From Pseudovibrio sp. JCM 19062 (GTDB lineage: Bacteria > Pseudomonadota > Alphaproteobacteria > Rhizobiales > Stappiaceae): a stretch of DNA of 48,494 nucleotides. Below are positions 18,793 to 29,588 of this stretch, one piece after another. The notes under the pieces are model-generated. The model did not search any database. It was not told the origin of the DNA and saw only the letters and a program-made list of their open reading frames with translations. Within the stretch, counting starts at the first letter, position 1, and each line of letters opens with the position of its first letter. The DNA lies in contig BAXV01000027.1 in NCBI GenBank assembly GCA_001310715.1, positions 1 to 48,494 on the forward strand, written 5' to 3'. The translations under genes and the position numbers were made by a program.

Positions 18793-20615
18793 GCACGATC
18801 AGATTAACAGCCGCACAGGCTCTGGTTCGCTATCTAGCAGCCCAGAAAACGCCCGAGGGAGCCAGCTTTATTGCTGGGGTCTGGGCTATCTTCGGTCACG
18901 GCAACGTGGCGGGTCTTGGCGAAGCGCTTTACCATGCGCAAGACACACTGCCGACCTATCGCGGTCATAACGAGCAAGGCATGGCCCACGCGGCGATTGC
19001 CTATGCCAAGCCTCCAACCGCCGCCGCGCCATGGCAGTGACCTCGTCCATTGGACCGGGCGCCACCAACATGGTGACCGCTGCGGCTCTGGCTCACGTGA
19101 ACCGCCTGCCGGTTCTGCTGCTGCCGGGTGATGTGTTTTCAACCCGCGCGCCAGATCCGGTGCTTCAGCAGGTTGAAGACTTTCAGGATGGCACCGTGAG
19201 CGTCAACGACACTTTCCGTCCTGTGAGCCGTTATTTTGACCGCATCCAGCGTCCTGAGCAGTTGCTGACCGCTCTGCCGCGCGCGATGGCGGTTATGACT
19301 GATCCGGTGGAGTGTGGTCCGGTAACGCTCGCCATGTGTCAGGATGTGCAGGCAGAGGCCTACGACTGGCCTGTGAGCTTCTTCAATGAACGCACCTTAC
19401 ACTTCCGCCGCCCCGCCCCTGATGCTGATGAACTGGCAACGGCTGTTGCTGCGATTCAGGCAGCCAAGAAGCCGATGATTATTGCCGGTGGTGGTATTCA
19501 CTACTCTCTGGCAACGGATGAGCTGAAGAGCTTTGCCGAGGCACATAACGTTCCTGTTGCTGAAACGCAGGCGGGCAAGTCTGCGTTGCCGTGGGACCAT
19601 GAGCTTAATCTGGGCAGTGTTGGTGTGACCGGTTCTTCTGCGGCAAACGCTGTTGCGGAAGAGGCTGATCTGATCATCGCGGTGGGCACACGCCTGCAGG
19701 ACTTCACCACGGTTCGTGGGCGCTCTTTAAGAACCTGAGCGGCGGATTTTGCAGCTGAACGCGGCGTCTTACGATAGCGGCAAGCACAATGCGTTGCCGC
19801 TGGTGTGTGATGCGCGGGTTGGTCTTCAAGCTCTTACGCAGAAACTGGGTGCTGGAAAGCTGCCACGGACGGGGCCTCTTTCCGCGCCGAATGGTTATCT
19901 GCGCTCGATAAAGCGACTGCAGCGCCGGAGGGTGGCAATGAGCTTCCAACGGATGCGCAGGTGATTGGCGCAGTTCAGCGCGCGTCCGACACAGACACCA
20001 CGGTTGTGTGTGCTGCTGGTGGGTTGCCGGGCGAGCTGCACAAGCTTTGGAAAGCCGACAAGCCGGGTGGATATCATCTGGAATACGGTTTTTCCTGCAT
20101 GGGCTACGAGATTGCCGGTGCTTGGCGTAAAGATGGCCAAGCCGGACAGCGAAGTTATCGTCATGGTTGGCGATGGCAGCTACATGATGATGAACTCTGA
20201 GCTGGCGACATCTGTGATGATGGGCCAGAAAATCATCGTGGTGGTGCTGGACAATCGTGGTTTCGGCTGTATCAACCGTCTGCAGATGGCGACGGGTGGC
20301 GACAACTTTAACAACCTGTTGGATGACTCCTACCACACTGAACCATCCCAGATTGATTTTGCAGCCCATGCCGGTGCCATGGGGGCAACCTCCGAACATG
20401 TATCAAGCATTGAAGAGCTGGGAGAGGCTTTGGAACGTGCCAAGGCGAGCAGCAAGTCCTACTGCGTTGTGATCGACACTGATCCGCTGCCAAGCACGGA
20501 AGCGGGTGGTCACTGGTGGGATGTGGCTGTGCCGGAAGTATCTTCACGAAAAGAGGTCAATGAAGCTCGCAAGGGCTATGAGAATGCGCTGGCTGACCAG
20601 CGTCTGGGAGACTAA
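18789..20615 (+). CDS. iolD: 3D-(3,5/4)-trihydroxycyclohexane-1,2-dione acylhydrolase (four apparent frameshifts)
   Basis: A thiamine-diphosphate-dependent enzyme that hydrolytically opens the cyclohexanedione ring to 5-deoxyglucuronate. N-terminal ThDP-pyrimidine domain: [20 protein letters not shown] with the conserved Glu environment, then [18 protein letters not shown]. Central domain: [13 protein letters not shown]-terminal ThDP-PP domain: [18 protein letters not shown], with GDGS and the downstream Asn of the metal motif. Frames shift near 19010, 19717, 19860 and 20125. Joined, about 609 residues, normal for IolD. It overlaps iolC by four bases and is followed by iolE five bases later. 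Confidence 0.9.
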
Positions 20616-20620
20616 GGCCA

Positions 20621-21526
20621 ATGATCCGTTACGGAACCAACCTATTGCATGGAGCAATGACGACGACCGTACACTTGGTGCGCACATTTCGCTTGAGCAG
20701 TGCCTTAAGGAAGCCGGAGAGATCGGCTTTGATGGCATTGAAAAGGGTCATAAAATGCCCACCGAGCCTGCTGCGTTGAAGCTGCGCTTGAACCGCATGG
20801 TCTGGCTTTTGTTTCCGGCTGGCATTCCCTCAACCTTCTTGCACACAGTGTTGAGGAGGAGAAGAAAGCGATCCAGCCACACCTTAACCTTTTGAAAGCC
20901 ATGGGCTGCACGGTTTGCATCGTCTGCGAGACTTCTAATGCGATCCATGGTGCGGATGACACTCCGCTTGCGGATAAGCCTGTGCTGGCTGACGACCAAT
21001 GGGCCAAGTTCGGCGCTGATGTTGAAGCGATTGCGCAGTACTGCGCGCAGCAGGGTATCTTGCTTGTTTACCACCACCACATGGGAACTGTGGTTCAAAG
21101 CGGTGACGAGATCGACCGCTTTATGGAAGTAACCGGCCCGAACACATATCTGCTTCTCGATACCGGCCATGCATGGTTTGGTGGTGCGGATCCGGTAGAG
21201 GTCGCCCAAAAGCATATGGCCCGCGTGCGGCATTTACATGCGAAGAACGTTCGCTCTGCCATTCGTAAGCAGGTTGAGGGCGAGCGCCTGAGCTTTCTGG
21301 AAGGTGTGCGCCGAGGCGTGTTTACCGTTCCTGGCGATAAAGAAGGCGGGGTTGATTTTGAGCCCGTACTGAAGATTGCAGCGGAGCATGGCTATGAGGC
21401 TGGCTGGTGATTGAAGCAGAGCAAGACCCTGATCAGCGTAACCCGTTCACCTACCAGAGCATGGGCCTGAAGGCACTGCGCCAGATGGCTATCAGCGCTG
21501 GTCTTGATAGGAAGGTCGTGGCATGA
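20621..21526 (+). CDS. iolE: Myo-inosose-2 dehydratase (three apparent frameshifts)
   Basis: IolE removes water from 2-keto-myo-inositol (scyllo-inosose) to give the diketone used by IolD. A xylose-isomerase-like TIM barrel is recognisable in [52 protein letters not shown] and [16 protein letters not shown], which carry the metal ligands Glu, Asp and His. Breaks near 20637 (one missing C restores MIRYGTNPIAWSN), 20790 and 21405. The tail [17 protein letters not shown] continues to a TGA at 21526 that overlaps the iolB ATG. About 300 residues joined. Confidence 0.9.
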
Positions 21527-22355
21527 GCAAGCTTCTCGTAAAACCCTCGCGCACTGAGGGTAAGGTGCATGACATCACACCTGAAACGGCCAATTGGGGC
21601 TATGTAGGCTTTGGTCTTTACCACCTTGAGGCGGGCGCGAGCGCCAAGGAGCTGATGGTAGCAGAGAAGCCATTTTGGTGATCGTGGAAGGCAAAGCAAC
21701 CATCACTTCGGATGGGCAGGACTTTGGCACGCTTGGTGAGCGTAAGAACGTGTTTGAGCGCATCAAGCCATGGTGTGTGTATGTTCCTGCCGGTGCTGAA
21801 TGGAGCGCTACGGCTGTGACCAAGCTGACACTGGCTGTATGCACTGCTCCTGCAACGGATGGCAGCTACCCTGCCCGCGTGATTGGCCCGGATGACATTC
21901 CAAGCGTTGAGCGCGGCGTTGGCGCCAACACCCGCTACATCCACCCCATTGCCATGGAAGAGCAGGACTTTGCAGAAAGCCTTCTGGTGACCGAGGTTTA
22001 CACTCCACAGGGCAACTGGTCGTCTTATCCTCCGCATCGTCATGATGAAGACCATTTCCCTGATATAACCTATCTGGAAGAGACCTATTACCACCGTCTC
22101 AATCCGGAACAGGGTTTCGGCTTCCAGCGTGTGTACACCGATGATGGTGAGCTGGACGAGACCATGGCGGTTTCGAGCGGTGATGTTGTGCTGGTTCCAA
22201 AAGGGTATCACCCTTGCGGCGCTCCTTACGGCTACGAGATGTACTACCTGAATGTGATGGCGGGACCGATGCGCAAATGGCGTTTCAAGAACCACCCTGA
22301 CCACGACTGGATTGCACAGCGTGACGCACGACCTGAAGGTGCCGTAGACATCTGA
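21523..22355 (+). CDS. iolB: 5-deoxy-glucuronate isomerase (one apparent frameshift)
   Basis: IolB converts 5-deoxyglucuronate to 2-deoxy-5-keto-gluconate, the substrate of IolC. It is a bicupin protein: the segment [21 protein letters not shown] contains the His/Glu metal site of the second cupin, and [20 protein letters not shown] the last His. The start [20 protein letters not shown] is clear. The frame breaks near 21665, and [15 protein letters not shown] resumes in the next frame. Joined, about 277 residues, as expected. It overlaps iolE by four bases and precedes iolG by about 100 bases that may carry a second promoter. Confidence 0.9.
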
Positions 22356-22453
22356 TTTATCGCGTGTTTCCGTGTCTTTGTCTTCGGGAACACACATTCA
22401 ATAACGCGTATTCTATGTTCGAATAGGCGCAAAGCTGTTGTGAAAGATAAGCT

Positions 22454-23446
22454 ATGACTGTTTCAATTGGACTGTTGGGAGCTGGCCGTATTGGCAAAAC
22501 CCACGCAAAAGCTGTGAGCCAGCTTGCAAATGCAAAGCTGGCTGCTGTGTATGATCCGTTTGAAGAGGCTGCCAAGGAGATTGCAGCACAGACAGGTGCG
22601 CGCATTGATAGTCTTGATGCGATCATGAATGATCCTGCTATCGACGCTGTGATCATCGCGACCCCGACCGATCTGCATGCTGAGCAGATTGAAGAGGCGG
22701 CGCGCGCTGGCAAGGCAATCTTCTGCGAAAAACCAATCCATCTGGACGGCGCGCGTGTGCGTGAGTGCCTTAAGGTTGTTGAAGAGACCGACGCCAAGTT
22801 GATGGTTGGGTTCAACCGCCGTTTTGACCCGAATTTTGCTGAAGTCAAACGCCAGATCGAAGCTGGTGCTGTTGGTGAAGTTGAGCTGGTTCAGATCACC
22901 TCCCGCGACCCTTCCCCGCCGCCAGCAGAGTACGCAGCGCGTTCTGGTGGTCTTTTCAAGGACATGATGATCCATGACTTTGACATGGCCCGCTTCCTGC
23001 TTGGGGAAGAGATTGTCGATATCTCTGCCATGGGCAGCAGCATCGTGGACCCGGCTATCGGTGAAGCTGGCGATGTGGACACCGCGACTGTGATGCTGAA
23101 GACAGCAAGCGGCAAAATTGCAGTGATCACCAACTCCCGCCGCGCCACCTATGGCTACGACCAGCGTGTGGAAGTGCATGGCTCTAAAGGACTTGTTTCT
23201 GCTGAGAATAAACGCACGACCACAGTGACTGTCGCCAACGAGAACGGATATACGGCAGAACCTTTGATGGACTTCTTCATGGAGCGCTATGTTGATGCCT
23301 ACCGCATTGAGCTGGAGTCTTTCGTGAAGTCTTTGACTGAGGGCACAGCCATGTCTCCAAGTGGCATCGACGGTTTGAAAGCTCTTGAGCTGGCCGAAAC
23401 CGCTACAGCTGAAGTTACGAAAGCACGTGAGCTGGCAAACGGTTAA
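22454..23446 (+). CDS. iolG: Myo-inositol 2-dehydrogenase
   Basis: The first catabolic step: NAD-dependent oxidation of myo-inositol to scyllo-inosose. Intact at 330 residues. The Rossmann glycine motif is GLLGAGRIGKTHAKA (residues 6-20), the signature is FCEKPIHLDG with catalytic Lys near residue 97, and DMMIHDFDMARFLLG contains the Asp/His catalytic pair of the family (DxxxH context around residues 172-176). It ends the iolC-D-E-B-G group and is followed by a strong terminator. Unlike its neighbours it carries no frameshift. Confidence 0.93.
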   Translation: MTVSIGLLGAGRIGKTHAKAVSQLANAKLAAVYDPFEEAAKEIAAQTGARIDSLDAIMNDPAIDAVIIATPTDLHAEQIEEAARAGKAIFCEKPIHLDGARVRECLKVVEETDAKLMVGFNRRFDPNFAEVKRQIEAGAVGEVELVQITSRDPSPPPAEYAARSGGLFKDMMIHDFDMARFLLGEEIVDISAMGSSIVDPAIGEAGDVDTATVMLKTASGKIAVITNSRRATYGYDQRVEVHGSKGLVSAENKRTTTVTVANENGYTAEPLMDFFMERYVDAYRIELESFVKSLTEGTAMSPSGIDGLKALELAETATAEVTKARELANG

Positions 23447-23467
23447 GCTGGTCTGGCCATTCATTTA

Positions 23468-23505
23468 TAAAAAGGGCCGATGCATTGCACCGGCCCTTTC
23501 TTTTG
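23468..23505. terminator. Bidirectional rho-independent terminator between iolG and paaN
   Basis: AAAGGGCCG and CGGCCCTTT form a nine-base stem around an 11-base loop, with A-rich sequence on the left and T-rich sequence on the right, so it can stop transcription from both the convergent iolG and paaN. Confidence 0.8.
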
Positions 23506-23526
23506 CTCTATCTCGTAGGCTTTGTC

Positions 23527-25190
23527 TTACGCCATTTCTGCCTGTCTTCGCACGGTGGCGATGCGGAAGCGGTTGGCTACGTAGGCGCTGTCGGTGAGGC
23601 TGGCGTTGCCTGCTGGATTGGCACCGGTGACGTGGAAGTCAGAGTAGGCTGCTGACTGGTTCACGTAGATGTTGCCGGTCAGGTTGACGGACAGCGGTGC
23701 GCCAGCCCATGCGTAGGCATCAACGGCTTTGTCGATCACAGCTTCATCAGTGGAATATAGTGCGGCGGTGATTGCGCCGTGGCTCTTTGCAGAGCCAGCT
23801 GCGCGGGAGATGGCGTCATCAATGTCATCACAGGCGATGATGAAGGAGATCGGGCCAAAACGCTCCTGCATATAGGCTTCTTCCTCTTTGGAATCGACCG
23901 CCACCACTGTTGGCGTTGCAGAGCGTGCGCCGTTCATGCCTTCAACCTGTGCAGACTGACGGATCACCTTACCAAATTTGCCGACCGTCTCAATACGCTC
24001 CAGTGTGGCCGGATTTTGTACCGCGCCGAGGATGGCGGCGGCACGGGCCGGATCACCTAGGAGCTTATCCAGCGAGACCTTGATGGCGTCTGCCACGTCT
24101 TCAAAGCTCTTCTTGCCGTCGTTGGTTTCAATACCATCGCGCGGAACGAAGATGTTCTGCGGTGTGGTGCACATCTGGCCGGAGTAGAGCGACAGGGAGA
24201 ACGCGATGTTGCTGGCCATGCCGCGCAGGTTGTCAGTGGAATCAATTGTGATCGCATTGACGCCTGCTTCTTCGGTGTAGACCAGTGCATCGCCTGCGTT
24301 TTCGCGCACCCATTTGCCGAAGGTGTTGGAGCCGGTGAAGTCAATGATCTTGACTGCGTCTGCGGTTACTAGTTCCTTGGTCTTTGGCGCGTCTACTGTA
24401 TCAGCAGCGAGCAGCAGGACGTTTGGATCGAAACCGGCTTCTTTCAGCACTTCGCGGCCAATCTGGATGGAAATGGCCATTGGCAGGATCGCCATTGGAT
24501 GCGGCTTGATGATGACAGGGTTACCGGTCACAAAGCTTGCGAACATGCCCGGATAGGTGTTCCAGGTTGGGAAGGTGGCGCAGCGATGACCAGCGCGACA
24601 CCGCGTGGCACAACGCGGAATTTCTTGTCCAGCACGATTGGATCATGTTTGCCCTGCGGCTTGGTCCAAGTCACCTCATTTGGTGTCTGGGTCATGGCGT
24701 CATAGGCGTAGGCAACGGCTTCCAGTCCCCTGTCCTGCGCGTGCGGTCCACCTGCCTGAAACGCCATCATGAACGCCTGACCGACGTGTGCATCACGGCA
24801 TTGGCGATGAGGAAGGACTTTTTGTTGATGCGGGCGAGCATTTCCAGCGCAACGCCGACACGCTCTTCAACAGTGGCTTTGGCCCAGCTCTTTCCTGCTT
24901 CAGTTGCTGCTATGATCAGCTCAGCGGGGTCGGCATCTTCATAGGTGACGCCCAGCTCTTTGCCGTAGGGCGAAGCTTCGGCACCAACCCAGCTACCGTT
25001 GGTTGGCTGGCCCAGCGCAAATGGCTTGCCGAGCATTCCCTCAAACTCGGCAGCCTGATCGTCTTTAGCCGTTTCGCCATAGATCTTGCCCGAGGCAATC
25101 TCCGGATAAGCGGACCAGTAATCTCTTGATTTACTTGTCTTTACTGCCTTAAAGAGCGTTTCTTTATGCGCTTCAAAAAAAATTACTCAT
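23527..25190 (-). CDS. paaN: PaaN, phenylacetate-degradation aldehyde dehydrogenase (three apparent frameshifts)
   Basis: An ALDH-superfamily protein of the PaaN branch, used with phenylacetyl-CoA ring cleavage (oxepin-CoA semialdehyde oxidation) in organisms without the ALDH-MaoC fusion PaaZ. MSNFFEAHKETLFKAVKTSK starts at 25190 behind AGGAGG, but the frame is lost in a run of eight A (25175-25182; seven would read through). Further breaks lie near 24790 and 24580. The catalytic Cys is in YSGQMCTTPQNIF and the Glu in TEEAGVNAI. No C-terminal hydratase domain is present, so a separate MaoC-type hydratase is needed. Joined, about 554 residues. It is divergent from paaG and faces iolG. Confidence 0.87.
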
Positions 25191-25249
25191 TGTTCCTCCT
25201 CGAAAAACACGCGGTTGACGCAGTGCTTCTTCGACCAATGTGTGACCTT

Positions 25250-25356
25250 TAAAGCGTTCTACGATTACTCCAGATCGCGCGAACACTTTAAAGGTCTTTC
25301 GTTTCCTGCGTATCTTCTTCCCAAAACCGGCTTCCACTTTTGGGCAATACGCTTTG
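25250..25356. repeat. RIME1/Bru-RS-like palindromic intergenic element, copy 2
   Basis: Diverged relative of the element at 765-869. Ends AAAGCGTT and AATACGCTTT are near-inverted, and the internal CCCAAAACCGGCTTCCACTT corresponds to CCGAAAACCGGAACCACTTT in copy 1. An additional inner inverted repeat is formed by CTTTAAAG-containing segments. It occupies most of the gap between divergent paaN and paaG. Confidence 0.6.
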
Positions 25357-25395
25357 AATTCCAATTGACAGCGGTTTCACTTCCAGACAATAATT

Positions 25396-25411
25396 TACCG
25401 ACCGGTCAGTC
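25396..25411. promoter_or_regulatory. Candidate TetR-family (PaaR) operator
   Basis: TACCGACCGGTCAGTC contains the perfect palindrome GACCGGTC (25400-25407) in an ACCGACCGGTCnGT context typical of TetR operators on fatty-acid and aromatic acyl-CoA genes. It lies about 130 bases before paaG. The TetR gene at 28148 is the likely binder (inference). Confidence 0.45.
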
Positions 25412-25537
25412 ATTTCAAGCAAAAATTGCTAGAACCATCGACCAGCCTACGAAGTGATTAGGTTTTCCAGAGGCCTTTCCTCATGAAACGGGAGGTTCAC
25501 TGGCATGCGATGACTGACCTATTTGGAGGGAGAGACC

Positions 25538-26352
25538 ATGAGCGAGACGAGCGTCATGTCCGAGCAGAGCATTTTGGTGGATGTGAAAGACACCTACCAC
25601 GTGATTACACTGAACCGTCCTGACAAGCTGAACTCGTTCAACGACGAGATGCACCGTGCGCTGTACGCTGCACTGGAAGCAGCAGACGCGGATGAGACCT
25701 GCCGCGCTATTTTGCTGACGGCTGCGGGCAAAGGGTTCTGCGCGGGGCAGGATCTGGGTGACCGTGTTAAGCCGACACCGGACTCCCCTCCACCGGATCT
25801 CACCCAGACCATCGGTGATTTTTATAATCCACTCATTCGCAAGCTGAAGTCGATCAACGTGCCAGTTGTGTGTGCGGTCAACGGCGTTGCTGCGGGGGCC
25901 GGTGCCAACATTGCTATGGCCTGTGACATCGTGATTGCCTCCGAGAAAGCCAAGTTCATTCAAGCGTTTGCCAAAATTGGGCTGGTACCGGATTCTGGTG
26001 GAACCTACTTCCTGCCGCGGCTTGTGGGCTCTGCCCGTGCGCGCGGACTTGCCATGCTGGGCACGCCGATTACCGCCGCTCAAGCAGAGGAATGGGGCAT
26101 GATCTGGAAGTGCTCATCTGCCGAGACATTCCTTGAAGAGGCCACTGCCATGGTTCAGGAGCTTTCCGTTGGGCCAACCGTTGGGCTTGGCCTGATCAAG
26201 CAGGCGCTCATTGCTTCTGAAGGCAATACGCTGGATGAGCAGCTAGATCTGGAGCGGGATTATCAGGCGAAGCGGGCCGTACGCCGGATTATCTAGAGGG
26301 TGTGACCGCCTTTATGGATAAGCGCGCACCAAAATACTCAGGCAAGCGCTGA
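25538..26352 (+). CDS. paaG: 2-(1,2-epoxy-1,2-dihydrophenyl)acetyl-CoA isomerase PaaG (one apparent frameshift)
   Basis: A crotonase-fold enzyme converting the ring-1,2-epoxide of phenylacetyl-CoA to oxepin-CoA. Oxyanion-hole segments are GKGFCAGQDLGDR and VNGVAAGAGANIAMACDI, and KIGLVPDSGGTYFLPRLVG carries the Asp used by PaaG-type isomerases. The ATG at 25538 (MSETSVMSEQS) follows GGAGGGAGAG. The frame ends early at 26296, but one added G near 26273 reads on as AGRTPDYLEGVTAFMDKRAP to the TGA at 26352, overlapping the paaI start. Joined, about 271 residues. First gene of paaG-I-K-R. Confidence 0.9.
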
Positions 26353-26772
26353 TGGACAAGCAGGACTTGGCGGAGGCCGTTGCTGCTCCATGTGGGACGA
26401 GGATGAGCCACACAAGCGCTTGGCATGAAGCTGGAGGAGATTGCGCCGGGACGTGCGGTGATCTCCATGCCCGTGCTGTCGCGCATGACCAACGGGCATA
26501 AGACGTGCCATGGCGGGTATATTTTCACCCTTGCAGACAGTGCGTTTGCCTTTGCATGCAATAGCCATAACCAGCGTGTTGTGGCGTTTCAGTGTTCCAT
26601 CACCTATCTCGCACCCGCCTTTGAAGAGGATGTTCTGACGGCGCGTGCGGAAGAGATTACCGTGCAGGGTCGCTCAGGCGTCTATGACGTTCATGTGTGC
26701 AATCAGGATGGCACACGTATTGCAGAATTTCGCGGAAACTCGAGAACCATCAAGGGAAAGCATATCGAGTGA
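26352..26772 (+). CDS. paaI: Hydroxyphenylacetyl-CoA thioesterase PaaI (two apparent frameshifts)
   Basis: A hot-dog thioesterase that frees CoA from dead-end phenylacetyl-CoA derivatives. The active-site helix TCHGGYIFTLADSAFAFACN has the HGG motif and catalytic Asp, and the strand VVAFQCSITYLAPAFEEDVL follows. The start at 26352 (MDKQDLAEAVAA) overlaps the paaG stop. Two missing bases, near 26388 and 26422, separate it from the frame starting MKLEEIAPGRAVISM. About 140 residues joined, family-typical. Confidence 0.88.
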
Positions 26773-26821
26773 AGTAGTTGATTTGATTTATTGATTGATA
26801 CCAGCATTTGAGGAGGAGAGA

Positions 26822-28133
26822 ATGTTGGAGGTTAGAGAACGCAGCTGATTTGGAGCCCATTGAAACTGCCGGACGGGAGGAGCTGGCCGCGTTGCAACTG
26901 GAGCGCATGCGCTGGTCCATCCGGCATGCCTATGACAACGTCGCATTTTACAAGAACAGCTTTGATGCAGCTGGTGTGCATCCCGATGATTTAAAGAGCC
27001 TTGCTGATCTGGCGAAGTTTCCCTTCACCACCAAACAGGATCTGCGCGACAACTATCCGTTCGGGATGTTTGCTGTTCCCCAAGAGGACATCTGCCGCGT
27101 TCATGCATCCTCCGGCACTACCGGCAAGCCGACGGTTGTGGGCTACACCCAGAAGGATATTGAAACCTGGGCCGGTGTGGTTGCCCGTTCCATTCGCGCT
27201 GCGGGTGGCAAGCCCGGTGATAAGGTGCACATCGCCTATGGCTACGGGCTGTTTACGGGCGGTCTTGGGGCGCACTACGGGGCGGAGGCGCTTGGCTGTA
27301 CGGTCATTCCTATGTCCGGCGGCATGACAGAGCGGCAAGTGCGGCTGATTGAGGATTTCAAGCCGGAAATCATCATGGTGACCCCGTCTTACATGCTCTC
27401 CATTTTGGATGAGTACCGCAAAGAGGGTCTCGACCCGCGCAAAAGTTCCATCAAGATCGGCATCTTTGGGGCCGAGCCGTGGACCAACTCCATGCGCGAG
27501 GAAATCGAGCAAGCCTTTGATATGCATGCGGTTGATATCTATGGCCTGTCCGAAGTGATGGGTCCAGGGGTGGCGCAGGAGTGCGTGGAGACCAAGGACG
27601 GCCTGCACATCTGGGAGGATCACTTCTACCCCGAGATCATTGATCCTGTGAGTGGTGAGGTGCTGCCCGATGGCTCGGAAGGTGAGCTGGTGTTTACCAC
27701 GCTGACCAAGGAAGGCCTGCCGATCATCCGGTATCGTACCCGCGATCTGACGCGCCTTCTGCCAGGTACTGCACGCACAATGCGGCGTATGGAGAAGGTC
27801 ACGGGCCGGTCTGACGATATGATGATCGTGCGCGGTGTGAATGTGTTCCCGAGCCAGATTGAGGAGCAGATGCTGCGCTGTGACGGGCTCTCCCCTCACT
27901 ACCAGATTGAACTTGTCCGCAAAGGGCGTATGGATCAGCTGATGGTCAAGGTGGAAGCGGCGGCACATGCTACCTCTGATGCTGATCGTCAGGCGAGCGC
28001 TAAAGAGCTGGCGGTTCATGTGAAAAACAACATCGGAATTTCGGTTGGGGTAGACGTGGGACCGCCCAATTCCATAGAACGAAGCCAAGGCAAGGCCAAG
28101 CGGGTCGTGGACCTGCGGCCTAAAGAAGACTAA
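26822..28133 (+). CDS. paaK: Phenylacetate-CoA ligase (one apparent frameshift at the 5' end)
   Basis: An AMP-forming ligase that activates phenylacetate with ATP and CoA, the entry step of the pathway. The adenylation P-loop is HASSGTTGKPTVVGYT, other core motifs are GIFGAEPWTNSMREEIE, DIYGLSEVMGPG and RYRTRDL, and the C-terminal domain begins at GRSDDMMIVRGVNVFPSQIE. The ATG at 26822 sits behind GAGGAGGAGAG, giving MLEV, and one extra base near 26833 must be removed to enter the main frame (ENAADLEPIETAGR). About 437 residues. It is followed 14 bases later by the TetR regulator. Confidence 0.92.
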
Positions 28134-28147
28134 CGGAAATAAAAAGC

Positions 28148-28771
28148 ATGGCGCGCACCAGAGCAGCGGATTATGACGACAAACGCAAATCCATCTTAAA
28201 GTTATCGGCGCGCGCCTTCGCGCAGCATGGCTATGACAAAACCTCGATGGCGCAGATCGCCAAGATCTGCGGCTTCTCCAAGGCCTTGCTCTACCACTAC
28301 TACGAGAACAAAGAGACGCTGCTGATTGACATTATCAGCGCCCACCTTGAAGAGCTGGTGGATGCGGTGGAGAGCGCTTCACAAGAGGACCAGCCTCCGT
28401 TGCAGCGGCTGCGCAGTTTATGCCGTGCGTTATTGCTGGCCTATGAGGATGCGGATTCTGAGCATAAGTTGCAGATCAACGAGCTTTCCTACCTTCCTGT
28501 CGAAAAGAAACAGGGCATCATTGAGCTGGAGCGCAAGCTTGTTGCAATCTTCGCCAAGGCGGTTGCAGCGACCAATCCGCAGTTTGGGGATGGCAGTGCT
28601 TTGGTCAAGCCGGTCACCATGAGCCTGTTCGGAATGCTGAACTGGTCTTACCTCTGGTTCAAGCCGGGTGGTGATCTGAGCCGAGAGGGCTACGCTGATC
28701 TTGTGGTGGAGCTGCTGCTGAATGGTTCTCGGTCCATTCAGGGCAAAGATTTTTCTGGTAGCCTGCGATAA
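28148..28771 (+). CDS. paaR: TetR-family regulator, probable PaaR
   Basis: An intact 207-residue TetR protein. The N-terminal HTH reads MAQIAKICGFSKALLYHYYE (about residues 35-54), with the TetR hallmark YHYYENKETLL. The C-terminal ligand domain includes a TetR_C-like region found in aromatic-degradation regulators. It is the last gene of paaG-I-K and so likely represses this operon and perhaps divergent paaN, with phenylacetyl-CoA as inducer; this is inferred from context. A GACCGGTC palindrome between paaN and paaG is the candidate operator. PaaX, encoded at 38268, is a second regulator of the same pathway. Confidence 0.8.
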   Translation: MARTRAADYDDKRKSILKLSARAFAQHGYDKTSMAQIAKICGFSKALLYHYYENKETLLIDIISAHLEELVDAVESASQEDQPPLQRLRSLCRALLLAYEDADSEHKLQINELSYLPVEKKQGIIELERKLVAIFAKAVAATNPQFGDGSALVKPVTMSLFGMLNWSYLWFKPGGDLSREGYADLVVELLLNGSRSIQGKDFSGSLR

Positions 28772-28837
28772 ATCCAGCTTGCACACATCGTCGATTTCTC
28801 CGAGAGTTCCGCGACGACTTGAGGAAAAAGACCCATC

Positions 28838-29383
28838 ATGAAAACTGAACGCCAAAAGATGGAAGCGGGGGAATGGTACTCCTGCATGGATGACGAGCTG
28901 GAGACGTTGCGGCAGGCGGCGTATCACGCTGTGCATGAACATCGCACTATGCATCCAACCGAACGTGGCCAGATCAGCTGCCTGCGGGCGTTGCTTGGCA
29001 GCACAACAGCGAGCACCATCATCGAGGCGCCGTTTCATTGCTCTTATGGCATCAACATCCATCTGGAAGAGAGTGTCTTTCTCAATGCGGGCTGCACCAT
29101 TTTGGATAGTGCACCTGTGCGGATTGGCGCTCAGACCATGCTTGGACCGAATGTTCAGATCTATTGCGCCCAGCACCACAAAGACGCTGCAAAGCGCTGT
29201 GCGGGGCTAGAGATCGCCAAGCCGGTGACCATTGGCAAGCGGGTCTGGATTGGCGGGGCGGCAATCCTGATGCCCGGCGTAACCATCGGCGATGAAGCCA
29301 TCGTGGGAGCTGGCAGTGTGGTGACCAAGGATGTGCCAGCGGGTGCTACCGTGGTGGGTAATCCGGCGCGGGTTATGGGGTAG
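28838..29383 (+). CDS. Hexapeptide-repeat sugar O-acetyltransferase (Maa/LacA/NodL family)
   Basis: Intact, 181 residues. The N-terminal [20 protein letters not shown] is the Maa-type leading helix (maltose_acetyltransferase domain), followed by left-handed beta-helix hexapeptides such as [39 protein letters not shown] and [19 protein letters not shown], ending GNPARVM. The catalytic His lies in [10 protein letters not shown]. It moves acetyl from acetyl-CoA to a hydroxyl of a sugar or oligosaccharide, substrate unknown. It is in the same direction as paaR but separated by about 66 bases, and its relation to paa metabolism is unclear. Confidence 0.9.
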   Translation: MKTERQKMEAGEWYSCMDDELETLRQAAYHAVHEHRTMHPTERGQISCLRALLGSTTASTIIEAPFHCSYGINIHLEESVFLNAGCTILDSAPVRIGAQTMLGPNVQIYCAQHHKDAAKRCAGLEIAKPVTIGKRVWIGGAAILMPGVTIGDEAIVGAGSVVTKDVPAGATVVGNPARVMG

Positions 29384-29588
29384 ATTGCGCAGGGATTAAG
29401 TGTGCCATGCTTGGGCCCTTCCTCCTGCGCACCATACGTCTTTGCTCTCCCAGAAGACCCTTTTATGAAACGAATCGACCTTCCTAGGGTAAGGCTCAAT
29501 TTCCCCTCACGTTTAGCTCAATTGCAGGATGGGATTTCAACGTCTAGTGTGTTGGGCCATCGAACTATTCCAGCAAATCAGGTTGCTC

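Noticed and set aside
22463..23464. 333-residue open frame on the minus strand
   Set aside because: Antisense shadow of intact iolG.
26991..28088. 365-residue open frame on the minus strand
   Set aside because: Antisense shadow of paaK, no recognisable motifs.
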